From: Cytophagales bacterium WSM2-2
Lineage (GTDB): Bacteria; Bacteroidota; Bacteroidia; Cytophagales; Cyclobacteriaceae
Length of the DNA stretch: 64,000 nucleotides
Assembly (NCBI GenBank): GCA_015472025.1
Contig: BNHL01000001.1
Span: 4,018,001-4,082,000, forward strand
Direction: 5' to 3'
Shown here: positions 18,599 through 29,800 of the stretch, one piece after another
Layout of the letters: each line of letters starts with the position of its first letter
Numbering within the stretch: the stretch's first letter is position 1
The notes under the pieces: generated by a model
What the model saw: only the letters and a program-made list of their open reading frames with translations
The model's database searches: none
Told to the model about the DNA's origin: nothing
Made by a program: the position numbers and the translations under genes

Positions 18599-19780
18599 TT
18601 ATTTCCTTACGAATAAGAAATCACTCCCGGGAAGATTCCCGCCAAAGTCTCCCAGACGGGGCGGGTTCTTGAGTTTCTCTACAAAGCCGAATATCTCAGA
18701 GATGGTTAAGATACCGTCACGGCCGCCCTGCGTTTGCAAGGCATCGATAAAGCTTTTTGCAAAAGGAGAGTGCTTGCCCGGAATACCATCCGATACATAA
18801 GTCTTTCCACCGCTGGTGAGATAGCGCCTGGTCTTGAGCGTGAGCTTACGCGCGATGAACTCATTTTGATTGGTCTCTTTATACACTTCATCATCCGCAC
18901 CGCGGGCTGAAGCAAGGGCTTCATCAAATGTTCCTCCGAAGCAAACATCCATCACCAGGAAGATATGTTCGGCAGGGATATTATTGATGATAGACCGAAG
19001 ACGGTTGTGCGAGAGATACGAAGTCTTTCCGTCATCATTCGTGATCGATTCTTTTGTTACTACAAAACCTTCACCGAACGTCTGGTCATACGTGCCGTGC
19101 CCTGCGAAGAAAATGAATACCTGGTCGAGGGGCTGGTATTTCTTCTCTCCATACTCACGAAGCTTCTTGAGGATCTCATCCTGCGTGGGGTTTTCTACGA
19201 TGTCGGCTTTAAAGCCATACGTCTTCTCCAGTTCTTCGGCAATTGCACGTGAATCAAAGACCGGGTTGACGAGGTCATTCCAGTTGTCGTACTGATCGGT
19301 GGCAAAGATGAGGGCATAGTCGTTGCGTTCAATGCGGTTAGCATCGGCCAGTGCTACAGATCCTACACGGATGCGCCTGTAGCTCTTCGACTTCACGCCT
19401 TCGGCATTCTCTACAATTACTTCAATCACATTCTCACCGTCCATCAGCGTGATCGTTTTGTCCACGATGGTATAAAGCTTCTGCGCTTCTTCCGGTTGAA
19501 TCGTCATGCTGCCGCGGGAGGCTGTGAGCATGGTTTCGCGAAGGGAGATCGTGATCGCTTTGATTGCAGTGGTAGCTTCCACTACAAACTTCACTTTATA
19601 GCGTGCCTCCTGTGAGTAGCTGATCTCAGGGATGGGAGTCAGCCAGCTGATGATCGGTACTGTAGATACTACCGACTTTTTCGTGCTGATCTCAAACTTG
19701 TCGGTGCGGTTGCTCACATTCTGCGAGAGCAGGGAATGGAAAGCCGCCAAAAGAAGTAAGGTTAATGTTTGCTTTTTCAT
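18599..19780 (-). CDS. Exported caspase-like cysteine protease (C14 family)
   Basis: A 393-residue protein with a signal peptide (1-20, LLSQ). An Ig-like N-domain spans about 45-140 (YKVKFVVEATTAIKAITISL). The caspase fold runs from 154: YALIFATDQYDNW, FDSRAIAEELEKTYGF, then the catalytic His228 in FIFFAGHGT and Cys280 in FLVMDVCFGGTFD. Both catalytic residues are present, so it should be active, with metacaspase-like rather than Asp specificity. It is the last gene of a minus-strand set with a Kre9/KNH-like protein and a giant BNR T9SS protein (24 bp gap). Location is periplasm or outside, unlike cytoplasmic defence caspases. Confidence 0.88.
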   Translation of the reverse strand: MKKQTLTLLLLAAFHSLLSQNVSNRTDKFEISTKKSVVSTVPIISWLTPIPEISYSQEARYKVKFVVEATTAIKAITISLRETMLTASRGSMTIQPEEAQKLYTIVDKTITLMDGENVIEVIVENAEGVKSKSYRRIRVGSVALADANRIERNDYALIFATDQYDNWNDLVNPVFDSRAIAEELEKTYGFKADIVENPTQDEILKKLREYGEKKYQPLDQVFIFFAGHGTYDQTFGEGFVVTKESITNDDGKTSYLSHNRLRSIINNIPAEHIFLVMDVCFGGTFDEALASARGADDEVYKETNQNEFIARKLTLKTRRYLTSGGKTYVSDGIPGKHSPFAKSFIDALQTQGGRDGILTISEIFGFVEKLKNPPRLGDFGGNLPGSDFLFVRK

Positions 19781-19804
19781 AACAGATAATTTTTGGGGCG
19801 ATGA

Positions 19805-22800
19805 TTATTGTTTGATGATGATTTTCTTGGTCTGCACCGAAGACGCACCTGAAGAAGACACCGTGAGGCGGTACAGGTATATTCCTTCGTTGCCGGTAGA
19901 GTTCCATTGCAGTGAATGGAAGCCCGGTTCCAGTTCTCCATCCTGAAGCGTGCCTACTTTCTTGCCAAGGATGTCATACACTTCCAGCCTTACGTTCAGC
20001 AGCGGTGCTGAGTCGGGGAGGGTGAAAGGAATCGTGGTATGCCCCACACTCGGATTAGGATACGCATCACCCAGCAACACAAAGTCCGGTTTGATTTTCG
20101 ATTCGAGGTTCTCACCGAAGTAGATGCGGAAGGCCGATGAAACCGAAGGATCAAACGAATAGTGATTTTGCTCGCGCATGTTCACTAGCGTCTGCAGGGC
20201 AACATCAAACAGGTAGAGCTCTTTCGCAGAGTTGCCGAAGTTTTCATTGTTCCATTGCAGATCAGTCCTTTCACCTGTAGTTGTGTTTACATTAAAATTC
20301 CAGGTGTAGCTCTCCTGTGTGTTCACCACATCGCGGGCGATCTTCTTAGTAAGTCCTGGCTGTGTGAAGTCCATTTGGAAAACCGTATGCAAAGACGGAG
20401 GGTTGAAATCATCAAGATCATCGATACCGGCTTTGGCATTCTCGCTCATACCGATACCACCGATGTTCGTATAGCGGCTCTGACTGCTTAGTGACAGCGG
20501 AACGATCCACTGCGACTGGCTCAGATCAGAATCGAATTCCACACCACGCCTTCCACCGGATGCCGATGTCACCAGCGGAATAGTCAGCACAACATTGGCG
20601 CTGCCACTGTTAAACACGAACGCACCTTCAGTCGGAGAGATGGCATCTGTATTCACATAGCCACTGCCTCTGAACGCTTTCAGTGTACCAACTCCAGCAG
20701 GGTTGCTGTTGGCGGTGAGTACTTCGGCCCACACCATGTTGAACGGATATACATTCCCGACCTGGTTCCATCCCGGAGCAAGCGTCAGTGTGGACGGAGT
20801 AGTTTTAGTAACACTCGGAGTAGTCTCTACGCTGAGCGCTACCGCGCCACCGTTTTTATAAATGATCCAGTAGCCGACTCCCGGTTGTATCGTGGTAAAA
20901 TCTTTCGGGTATTCATCCCACCCGGTCTTGGCCGAGTTAAGTGTAAGCAATCTCCAGATCTTCGCATCACGCTGGCCCAGTGCCGGCACGAGTACCGACT
21001 CTACTGTCATACTACTCGAAGCATACGGCACGGAGATGATCCGGTAGTGTTCTTCCAATGCACCGGCTGGCAGTGAAGGAGAGACCGTGGGCTTGGAAAC
21101 ATCTACATTCTTATAAGCAAAGTAGCTTCCCGACTGCGGACTGCGCGTGGTGTTACCCGCGGCATCGGCAGCTGTGATATAAAACTCCAACCCGATAGGC
21201 CCGTACGCACTGGATGGCACAGCAAACTGGTAGATGTTACCCGATGTATTGGAAAGGTTGGAAGACGCAAACGCATTGTTAGTCGTGATCATCCGGTAGA
21301 AGATCTGCGCTTGTGCAACACCCACTGCATCCGTGATAGTGGCCTGTACGGTTTTGTTGTTGTCCTGTATATTCAGGTAGTTAGTCTTGCCCGAGTTGTC
21401 GAAAGTAATAGCAGGAGGCGTGGCATCCGGAGTGACTGCCATGGTAAATTTCCAGGTGGCATCATTGATCACTGCTGCATTGGTGTTCCCGAACAAGTCC
21501 CCGAAGGCGCCTGCTTCCAGCGTAACAAAATAAGACTGGAGCGTAGATGCATTCGCAGAATATTTCAACGTAGTGGCAGCAGGAGTGAATGTAATGGAGC
21601 GGTCTGCAACAACGCCTGCACTCACATCGATGCTTTCTACAAACCCGCTGGTGTTGGCAGGGTCAACGATCTTGATCTTCTTTCCCGCCACCGGAGTGGC
21701 AGCTTCATCAAAAGTGATCGTCAGTTTTGCCGTAGGTACAATTCCCGTAGCCAGGTTGGCAGGAGAGAGTGTGGCAAGACCCGGTCCCTTATTGTCATTC
21801 AGCAATACAATACCAGAGCTTTTCAATAGCGGAGTATTATTTCCCCAGCCATACGCAAGCCCGGTAAATTCATCTACCATGACGGCATCAAAATAAATTC
21901 CTGAGGAATAGGGAAGGCCTACACTTTGCCAGGTCGATCCCTGGTCGCGCGATACGAACAGTTCATTTCCATTCGTAATGAAATAATAATTAAGCGCGGA
22001 GGAAATAATGAGCTTGAAACCTTGGGGAAGACCTTTGCTCGCCCAGGTCAAACCATCCGTAGTACTGTACACTAAACCGTCTGAGCTGTACAAGTAGATT
22101 TTATTTCCGACCGAATTGAGATTAGCACTAAGGCCAAGGGTAATCGGTACTTGGGTCAGCGTGCCCGAAGCAAACTGGTAGGCGATGTTACTTGCACCTG
22201 CTTGTGAAAAGGAGTAGGCTATAAAATACAGTACTCCGCTGGCATCGCTGGCGATTGATACAATGGAAGTGTTTGCCACAAGCCCGGTAATGGTAAGTTG
22301 TGTCCAGGTGGTTAAGTTGGTTGACGAATAGAATTTATTCTGCGAATCAACTCCGTAATACAGCGAAGCAGTGGCTGCGGTCATCTGTACAAAATCTCCC
22401 GTAGCCGTCTGTTGTGTCCAGGTGGTGCCATCGGTCGTTTTATAAACTCCTTTACCATAAGCGAGCAAAGCTCCGTCAGGAGTTTTGAGCACGCCCTGGA
22501 TTGCTGTTCCTGCTGTGGTGATCTGGGTCAGCGTCTGCCCCTTGTCGGTGGAAGAGTAAAGAAACCCGTTGCACACTACATAGAGTTTGGATTTATAGAT
22601 ATCTGCACCCCCAAACCGGTTATTGGCAAGACCTTTATTATTTTGAAAAGCTGCGAATGTCACCCCGTTGTCAGAAGACTTTACAATTCCGTTGGCCGGA
22701 AATGACGGTGCCGAGAAACTGCTCTGGTAGTTTGCCTGGGTGCCCGCATAAACATCGGTGCCACTGTAGATCGCAGACGTCATGATATACGGTTGATCGC

Positions 22801-25543
22801 TCTTCTTTGTCCAGGTGGTGCCGCCATCGGTAGAAGAATAGATTGTCGTGCCGGTACTGGGCTTGGTCCAAAAGAATAAATACGAATTGGACGGACCGGG
22901 GATCACCCTGCTGTCGCTACCGAATACAAAGCTGCCAACGGGGATGTTCCCAAGGATAGAAGTCCACGTGGCTCCGGCATCGGCAGACATGTACATATTG
23001 GCACCGGCAACGGCTGCTAATTTTCCTGCCTCCAGCGCGCTCAGTGTTATCTGGTTATTCAAACTAGTGAATGCACTTCCCGTCACAGACCAGGTTACTC
23101 CTTTGTCGGTAGAACGCACGATGGCCTTGGTCTGGAAATTATTGGTTGTCCGCTGCGCCAGGAGCGTGCCGTCCGTTGCCATTACCAGGTTAGAATAATA
23201 GCCATCGTCTGTTTTAGTAAAATTAGCCCCGTTGTCCGTAGAGCGGAAAATTCCATTGGTCGTTGGCATCAATATATTTCCAACATCGTTCACCAGGATT
23301 TCCTGGGCAGACGTATTGATGCTTGGATAGGTGACCTCTGAAAAAGAAGTACCGTTGTTGGAGGAGACCAAGATCGAGTTTCCACCGGCGACATAAATCT
23401 TGTCGGAAGCGTCAAGGCAGAAATTGATGACGTTACTGTTCATAATGACATCCCACCCGGACGTAGTACTGTTGTATTTGTAGAGCCTTATTCCGCCTTT
23501 TGCATACAACTGGCCTGTCGATGATCTCACTACTTTCGAGGTGACACCTCCAAACGGCCCGCCTGCTACAGGTTGCCAGTTGAAGTTGACATACTGTGGA
23601 ATCTCACTCGGCTGCAAAAGCATTTTGTTGGTAGAGCTGATGGCAAATTCCAACGCGGGCGAATTCCGTGCAGAAGCAATGTATTTGGTGCTGGCTGCAT
23701 TCAGCGCAACATCCGTGATTATTCCTTTCGCTTGAGTTAACGGAATGTTGACCACCGTCTGACCTTCGTTCTGTGTGATGGATAAATATCCCTGTGCGGT
23801 TATAGCGATGCCATTCAGCGCTCCCTGCTTCAATGGAAATACTTTATCTCCCGCAGCGATGAGATCTTTCCAGGTGACTCCTTTGTCACTGCTGGAAAAG
23901 AGCCGTCCGCCATTGCCGATATATACTTTGTTGTTCAGTGTAAAGAGCGCAAAAGGAATAAAATTATTGGCATCAAAGCTGAATGAAGTCACCGCCCAGG
24001 GTGTCACGTTCGAATCCAGCTTGTGATATTTTGTAGCGTTGGTATTATCCGAAGTGTGTACATAGAAAATCCCGTCATCATCGCGTGTGGCGTAAGTGAA
24101 TTGCTCCGTTGCAGACATGCCGGCCGTCAGGGCGATCTGGTTCCAGGTCACTCCCTTGTCCAATGATTCCCATACTGTGCCACCGTCACCAAAACCATAA
24201 ATATCGTTGGTGGCAACAATCACAATCGCACGCATCATCGTAATTCCCGGCGGGTTGCTGTGCGGGGTCCAGTTGATCCCATCCGTAGAAGTATAGTTTT
24301 TCTGATTATCCGTAGTGATGATTAATGTATTGTCGGGCAGACGGTACAGTTTGCTGATCCGGTCAGCGAAACTTTGCGTCAGCCAGGTTGCGCCCTGGTC
24401 AGTAGAGTACCAGAGCATTTGGGGCGCCACTCCTTGCACCACCAGTATCTTTCCATCGGTAGTAGTTTCTACTTGCTCGCCATCGCCAAACTTCAAACCC
24501 GTGGACGAGATAGACCACGAGTTTCCGGTGTTGCTCGTGCTGAACACCCCGTCTGTATTGGCCCCGGCAAATGCCTGTGTGTTACTTCTCCAGAAAGCAC
24601 ACGTCACATCCTGGTTAGAGGTAGATACTGTAGCCCATGGTTTGGCTACCCACGGTGTGCCTGCACCTTCCGTAAACTCCCATACTCTGTAGAACCCGTT
24701 TTCGAATAAATACATTTTGCCATTGGGAGCACCTGCCCATACCGCATTGTTGATATTGTGCGGGGTCCAGCCGGGAAGAGCCTGCGTCTGCCAGGTGGCT
24801 CCGAGGTCATCAGAGAATTCAATTGGCATATCAACGCCATTGGAATTTTCGTGATTGAAGAAAATCCGGTTGTTCGCACTGATACCGATGTGCGCCCAGT
24901 AGTCGGTAGAGGTATATTGTTTAGCAAAAACAGTAACCCAGTTGGCTTCCGCCCATGAGTTTAAGTCAGTCATGTTAGCCGGGTGCGGATATTTTCTCAG
25001 ACCGATCGTGGCATCGGAAGCAAAGATGTCGCCAGCCGAAGTGATCTTGATGTCGTTGATGCGCAGCTGCCCGTTGAAAGTGCCCAGGTCCAGGATTGAT
25101 TTCCAGTTCACCGCGTTGTCCACACTCACCGATATGCTTGTAGCTCCTGCTGCCAGAAACACACCCGCAGTCGGAAGCTTCAGTAGTTTATAATAGAAAA
25201 TGTTACCCGGGAAGGTAGACAGCTTAGTCCACGTTGCTCCTGCGTCTGCCGATTGCCAGATCTGTGATGAATTCATAATGGCAACCAGCTTCGTGCCGTC
25301 CAGCACCAGGTCATCCAATCCGAATATGTTAGCCGGAAGTGCAAGCCGTGCCCAGTTCACACCATTGTCTGTAGAGACAAACAGTTGCTTGTTGACCAGC
25401 GCGTAGATCTTCGTGTTCGCGGCATCGTACACGAGGTTTGTCACCTGCCCGCCAAAGGGGCCGTTCAGTTCTGTAAAAGTTTGGCTCCAGCTGCATACCG
25501 CCAACAGGTTCAGGAGCACAATCAGGTATATATTTTTAGACAT
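19805..25543 (-). CDS. Giant BNR-repeat secreted protein with T9SS sorting tail
   Basis: 1,912 residues with a signal peptide (1-20, SWSQT). The first about 1,250 residues are many sialidase/sortilin-type Asp-box repeats (pattern S.D.G.TW, e.g. SVSDNAV, STDKGVTWS, SSTDGGTTWTK), predicting two or three beta-propellers. Then follows a bacterial Ig-like block (SPANLATGIVPTAKLTITF) and further beta domains. The end is a type A T9SS sorting domain: LGDAYPNPSVGHTTIPF, EVYDILGKKVGTL, GIYLYRLTVSS and KKIIIKQ. It is therefore exported across the outer membrane and held on the surface or released. It sits between the Kre9/KNH gene (21 bp) and the caspase gene (24 bp). Confidence 0.9.
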   Translation of the reverse strand: MSKNIYLIVLLNLLAVCSWSQTFTELNGPFGGQVTNLVYDAANTKIYALVNKQLFVSTDNGVNWARLALPANIFGLDDLVLDGTKLVAIMNSSQIWQSADAGATWTKLSTFPGNIFYYKLLKLPTAGVFLAAGATSISVSVDNAVNWKSILDLGTFNGQLRINDIKITSAGDIFASDATIGLRKYPHPANMTDLNSWAEANWVTVFAKQYTSTDYWAHIGISANNRIFFNHENSNGVDMPIEFSDDLGATWQTQALPGWTPHNINNAVWAGAPNGKMYLFENGFYRVWEFTEGAGTPWVAKPWATVSTSNQDVTCAFWRSNTQAFAGANTDGVFSTSNTGNSWSISSTGLKFGDGEQVETTTDGKILVVQGVAPQMLWYSTDQGATWLTQSFADRISKLYRLPDNTLIITTDNQKNYTSTDGINWTPHSNPPGITMMRAIVIVATNDIYGFGDGGTVWESLDKGVTWNQIALTAGMSATEQFTYATRDDDGIFYVHTSDNTNATKYHKLDSNVTPWAVTSFSFDANNFIPFALFTLNNKVYIGNGGRLFSSSDKGVTWKDLIAAGDKVFPLKQGALNGIAITAQGYLSITQNEGQTVVNIPLTQAKGIITDVALNAASTKYIASARNSPALEFAISSTNKMLLQPSEIPQYVNFNWQPVAGGPFGGVTSKVVRSSTGQLYAKGGIRLYKYNSTTSGWDVIMNSNVINFCLDASDKIYVAGGNSILVSSNNGTSFSEVTYPSINTSAQEILVNDVGNILMPTTNGIFRSTDNGANFTKTDDGYYSNLVMATDGTLLAQRTTNNFQTKAIVRSTDKGVTWSVTGSAFTSLNNQITLSALEAGKLAAVAGANMYMSADAGATWTSILGNIPVGSFVFGSDSRVIPGPSNSYLFFWTKPSTGTTIYSSTDGGTTWTKKSDQPYIMTSAIYSGTDVYAGTQANYQSSFSAPSFPANGIVKSSDNGVTFAAFQNNKGLANNRFGGADIYKSKLYVVCNGFLYSSTDKGQTLTQITTAGTAIQGVLKTPDGALLAYGKGVYKTTDGTTWTQQTATGDFVQMTAATASLYYGVDSQNKFYSSTNLTTWTQLTITGLVANTSIVSIASDASGVLYFIAYSFSQAGASNIAYQFASGTLTQVPITLGLSANLNSVGNKIYLYSSDGLVYSTTDGLTWASKGLPQGFKLIISSALNYYFITNGNELFVSRDQGSTWQSVGLPYSSGIYFDAVMVDEFTGLAYGWGNNTPLLKSSGIVLLNDNKGPGLATLSPANLATGIVPTAKLTITFDEAATPVAGKKIKIVDPANTSGFVESIDVSAGVVADRSITFTPAATTLKYSANASTLQSYFVTLEAGAFGDLFGNTNAAVINDATWKFTMAVTPDATPPAITFDNSGKTNYLNIQDNNKTVQATITDAVGVAQAQIFYRMITTNNAFASSNLSNTSGNIYQFAVPSSAYGPIGLEFYITAADAAGNTTRSPQSGSYFAYKNVDVSKPTVSPSLPAGALEEHYRIISVPYASSSMTVESVLVPALGQRDAKIWRLLTLNSAKTGWDEYPKDFTTIQPGVGYWIIYKNGGAVALSVETTPSVTKTTPSTLTLAPGWNQVGNVYPFNMVWAEVLTANSNPAGVGTLKAFRGSGYVNTDAISPTEGAFVFNSGSANVVLTIPLVTSASGGRRGVEFDSDLSQSQWIVPLSLSSQSRYTNIGGIGMSENAKAGIDDLDDFNPPSLHTVFQMDFTQPGLTKKIARDVVNTQESYTWNFNVNTTTGERTDLQWNNENFGNSAKELYLFDVALQTLVNMREQNHYSFDPSVSSAFRIYFGENLESKIKPDFVLLGDAYPNPSVGHTTIPFTLPDSAPLLNVRLEVYDILGKKVGTLQDGELEPGFHSLQWNSTGNEGIYLYRLTVSSSGASSVQTKKIIIKQ

Positions 25544-25564
25544 AATGATTCAGTTTGGGGTTTG

Positions 25565-26296
25565 TTAGTTTCCGGGAAGGGCAGGAGGGTTCGGTTGTGA
25601 TCCCGCTTCTTTGGAACCACCCGCCAGTGATGATCCTCCGGCCACCAGGCCTCCGAGCACCACCGCTCCGCCTATGGCTTTGAGCACAATAGGGATGCGG
25701 TGCTTCAGCGTAAAGAACCCTGTATATATAGACTCATCCGGTCTTTTCGAATCCGTGATGCGGATACGGTAGTCATCGCCCGGCTTCGCATTGGCAGGCA
25801 TTGTTAAAAGATAGGTTCCGTTGTTGGGGTGGTTGAGTTCGCCCACCATACGCTCGCTCCCTTTCAGCAACTCTATATGTATAGGGTTTGTGTTCCCCGG
25901 CTTCCAGTTCAGCTCATACGTTTTGCCGCGCTTGTAGCTTTTGTCCGTTTCGAAGCCCTGCAGCTTGGCAAACATCACGAACACCTTGCCGCGCACCTCG
26001 AGGGCAAGTTCGCCTTCATAGTCGCCAAGTTCATCGTTGATGTTCCATTCGATCTTCTTGTTAGTGCCGGGCTTGATCTCATTGCCTACATCGCCTCTCA
26101 CCTTGGTCATCGGCACGGTGTAGTTGTCTTTAGAGGCGTAGAGGTTCAGCTGGTACTCGTTGTTGGGGTTGGAGTCATCAAGGTCGTAGTGCACGATCAC
26201 TTTCTCCTTCGCCAGCTCTACACGTTTGATTTTGACACTTTGGGCACTGCATACCAACGGTAGCAACAGCCCGAGGACTAGGGGTAGTCGGGTCAT
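25565..26296 (-). CDS. Membrane-anchored protein with Kre9/KNH-like Ig domain
   Basis: A 243-residue protein. It has a signal peptide (1-18, LVCSAQS) and a beta domain with KEKVIVHYDLDDSNPNNEY. A Ser-Thr-rich/Kre9-KNH-like Ig fold runs at about 115-200 (KRGKTYELNWKPG, IHIELLKGSERM, NGTYLLTMPANAKPGDDYRI). A transmembrane helix (about 207-228, LKAIGGAVVLGGLVAGGSS) is followed by a short Gly/Pro tail. It leads the three-gene minus-strand set with the BNR protein and the caspase-like protease. In other bacteria such KNH-like domains accompany caspases, from memory. Possibly a surface receptor or scaffold. Confidence 0.75.
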   Translation of the reverse strand: MTRLPLVLGLLLPLVCSAQSVKIKRVELAKEKVIVHYDLDDSNPNNEYQLNLYASKDNYTVPMTKVRGDVGNEIKPGTNKKIEWNINDELGDYEGELALEVRGKVFVMFAKLQGFETDKSYKRGKTYELNWKPGNTNPIHIELLKGSERMVGELNHPNNGTYLLTMPANAKPGDDYRIRITDSKRPDESIYTGFFTLKHRIPIVLKAIGGAVVLGGLVAGGSSLAGGSKEAGSQPNPPALPGN

Positions 26297-26475
26297 TTGG
26301 GGTTTTGGTTTGTATTATTTAAGGAAACTGAGCCCAAACGTACCTTAATACAGAGTTACGAACCTGCCAAACGCATCAACAAACCTGCCATTGGTATTAA
26401 CAAACCCGCCAGAGTCGTTGTTGGTTAATCGTTGTTGGTTGTTCGTCACCCACCACCAACCCTGAATGCAGAATG

Positions 26476-26605
26476 TCACGCAAAGGCGCAAAAGCCGCAA
26501 AGTGAATGCAGTCTTGTCTTCTGTCTCTCAAAACCTGCTTTTCAACTTTGCGCCCATTGTGAAACACCAACCTTGCATTTATTGCGTCTTTGCGCCTTTG
26601 CGTGA
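26476..26605. repeat. Element with perfect 17-bp inverted ends
   Basis: TCACGCAAAGGCGCAAA (26476-26492) is exactly inverted at 26589-26605. The right half (26537-26605) reappears at 30811-30877. The 511-bp gap between 26296 and 26807 holds this element and a degenerate piece (TTTCAACTTTGTG near 26747), and no gene that I can support. Confidence 0.65.
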
Positions 26606-26806
26606 AAACTAACTAGGCCGAGCGATGAAACTCAGAGCATGACTTTGGAACAGCTGAAAAAATACATAGCCGACAGATTAAAGAACTCCCACCCTTAAAA
26701 CCATTGGACGATAGCCACGCAGCTTTCGCCAATTCAAAACCCTGCCTTTCAACTTTGTGTACTCCACGGTTAATAAAGACCCTTGCTATTAAAAAGCGAG
26801 TTCCTG

Positions 26807-29800
26807 TCATTCCTTCTTAACGATTTTCTTCAGGAACACTTCGCCATCCCTGGCAATTGAAACCACATAAAATCCACCGGGCACTTGCCTGAGGTCAAAG
26901 CTTTCCGCACCGGTTACTTCACGTTTGGCGATTTCTTCTCCCAGTAAATTCATTATGGTGATTGTCGAGGGGCTTTGTACATCTACATGAAGGAAATTAT
27001 CCACAGGAATGGGATATAACTTTATACCCGGAGCATTCTCAATGGCGGTGATCACCGGGTTCACCTGCAGTATTTGCTCGACCTTCAATGCAGGAAGGTA
27101 TTCCGGATTGCCTGTTTGAGTGGCAGCGATAACTGTACTACCGATGCCCGTCAAGGTAACCTGATTCCCGGAAACCGTTGCTACCGAAAGGTTGGACGAA
27201 GTATAAGTTACGGTGAGCCCGCTGCTTGCAGTTGCAGAAAGTGTAAACGAAGCATCGCCCAGTGCCTTAGCGGCTAAAGGACCAAATTGTATAGACTGAC
27301 TTTTCTTATTTACTAAAAGCGTTTGGCTTGCAGCAGGAGCGGGGCTGTAATTTGAATTGCCGGATTGTGCCGCGGTGATTAAAGTACTGCCTGCACCTAT
27401 TATAGTAATGGTGTTTCCCGAAACCGTGGCGACAGATGGGTCGGAAGAAGTATAAGTGACCACAAGCCCGCTGCTTGCAGTTGCAGAAAGCGTGAACGAT
27501 GCATCGCCCACCGTTTTGGCCGTCAGAGGATCAAATTGTATCGACTGACTTTTCTTGAATACGAAAAGTAATTGACTCGCAGCAGGAGCAGCATTATAAT
27601 TTGCGTTGCCGGTTTGTGATGCTGTGATCAACGTGCTGCCAAAGCCCGTGATCGTAACCTGGTTTCCCGAAACAGTGGCCACCGATGGATCGGATGAAGT
27701 GTAAGTTACAGGTAGCCCGCTGCTGGTTGTTGCTGAAAGCGTGAACGAAGCATCGCCCACCGTTTTGGCAACTAAAAGATCAAATTGTATCGATTGATTT
27801 TTCTTGTTTACGATAAGCGTTTGGCTTACCGAAGGAGCCGGGTTGTAATTTGAATCTCCGGGTTGTGATGCAGTGATTAAAGTGCTACCCGCACCTGTGA
27901 TCGTTACCTGGTTTCCCGAAACGGTAGCCACCAATGGATCGGATGAAGTATAAGTTACCGCGAGCCCGCTGCTGGATGTTGCACCGGGAGAAAATGCCGG
28001 ATCGCCAAAAGTCTTAGCGCCAGGAGCTCCAAAAGAAATGGTCTGATCTTCTCCAAGAGAAACCAACGCCAGTGAAACATAGTCACAATCTTCATTGATA
28101 AAATCATGTGTTTTAGTAAACGCACCGCTCAGCGGATCGAACTCAAAAATAGTACCATGGTTATTTAGTCCTCCCGCAGTAGTGAGACCATAGAGTTTAC
28201 CATTCGGTGCGATAATCAGATCGCGCACCGGCTTGGTACCCGAGGCAGCGTCAAAGCTGAACCTTATCACATGGCTGTTATTGGAAAGGTCGAACTCGAA
28301 CAGCGTTCCTCCATTGTTAATTCCTCCGTTGAATGTCAGTCCGTATAGTTTCCCGTTGCCGTATTGAACCAGGCTTCCGTAGGGAGTTGCGCTGCCGGCC
28401 GGGAAGTCAAACAATTTTATATAATTATTAGTTGACGGATCATATTCAAACAAAGCACCATTATTGGAGTCTCCGCCAGCAGAGCTCATGCCATAAAGCT
28501 TATTATTGGCAGCACGCATGAGGCTACCTGTTAGTCCTCCGGGATCGTTCTGACCACTTAACGTGGTGAATTCAATTTTTTTGGTAGTGGTTTCACTCAC
28601 CGGGTCGAACTCAAAGATTGCTCCTGTAGAAGTTCCGCCATTCGTACTCGACCCCATGCCGTAAAGTTTCCCATTGGCAGCTTCCACAAGTTTGCCTGTG
28701 CTACCAAACCCGGTAGTTTCATCAAGCGCATAAGTCTTCATATTTCCGGTACCCGGATCGAACCTGAATATGACACCAAAATTATAGACCGCACCACCTC
28801 TCCACACCATACCATAGAGTTCTCCTGCCGCTGTTTCAATCAACTCATTACCCCAGGGTTGATATCCGTTGACCAGCGTAAAATCTACCCTTTTGGAAAA
28901 CGTATTCAACTTCGGATCAATCTCATACAATATCCCGGCTGCGTTGGTGCCTCCATGTTGTGCCATGCCGTACAACTTTTTAGTAGAGGCCTGCATAAGG
29001 CCGCTAAGAGGATAGCTGCCACCAGGAGCCTTGCTGAACTCCAGCAATTTGTTAAAACTGTTTGTGGCCGGGTTATACTCGAAGAGCGTTCCACCATCTC
29101 CGGCTCCGCCATTGGTTGCAGTGCCATACATTTTCCCATCAGAGGCTACAAGCAAAGTTCTGCTCGCAACGTCAGAACCCATTGTGACAGGATCAAACAC
29201 TATTTTTTTTGTGCAGCTATTGTCTACGGGATTAAATTCAATCAATGCACCACCCGGTTGTACTGATGTACCGCCATAAAGTTTCCCGTTGAAAAGTGTG
29301 AGACTTCCTTTCGGATTACTGCCCGTAGTAGTTGACGCAAAATCAACTTTTACAGTATATAGATTATTGATGAAATTAAATTCAAACAGTGTGCCTTGAA
29401 AGTACGCCCCGAAGCCCTGAGTTGTACCGTACAATTTGCCGGTGGATAATTCGATTAAAGCCTGGCCGGGAAAAGCACCCGCAGTCATTGAAAAATCAAA
29501 CCTCTTCGTGAAGAGGAGCGAGGTGGGATTAAATTGAAATAATGTTCCAAAATCATTATCACCGCCCTGGGTAGTAGTGCCATAGAGATTCCCATCAGAA
29601 GCCTGCATTAAACTTCCCACCGGATTTTTACCCGAATTGGAAGCAAAGTCATATAGTTTCGTCAGCGTGCCGGAAGCGATATCAAACTTTATTATTGTGC
29701 CATCGCTTCCCGGGCTTGACGAAGTCATCCCATAGAGGTAACCGTCAACGGCCTGGATTAAACTACCTTGTGGATTGCCGCCACTGCCTGTATTACTGAA

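Noticed and set aside
24315..24709. Plus-strand ORFs of 111-125 residues opposite the BNR protein
   Set aside because: Shadows of the 1,912-codon gene; composition follows the complementary repeats.
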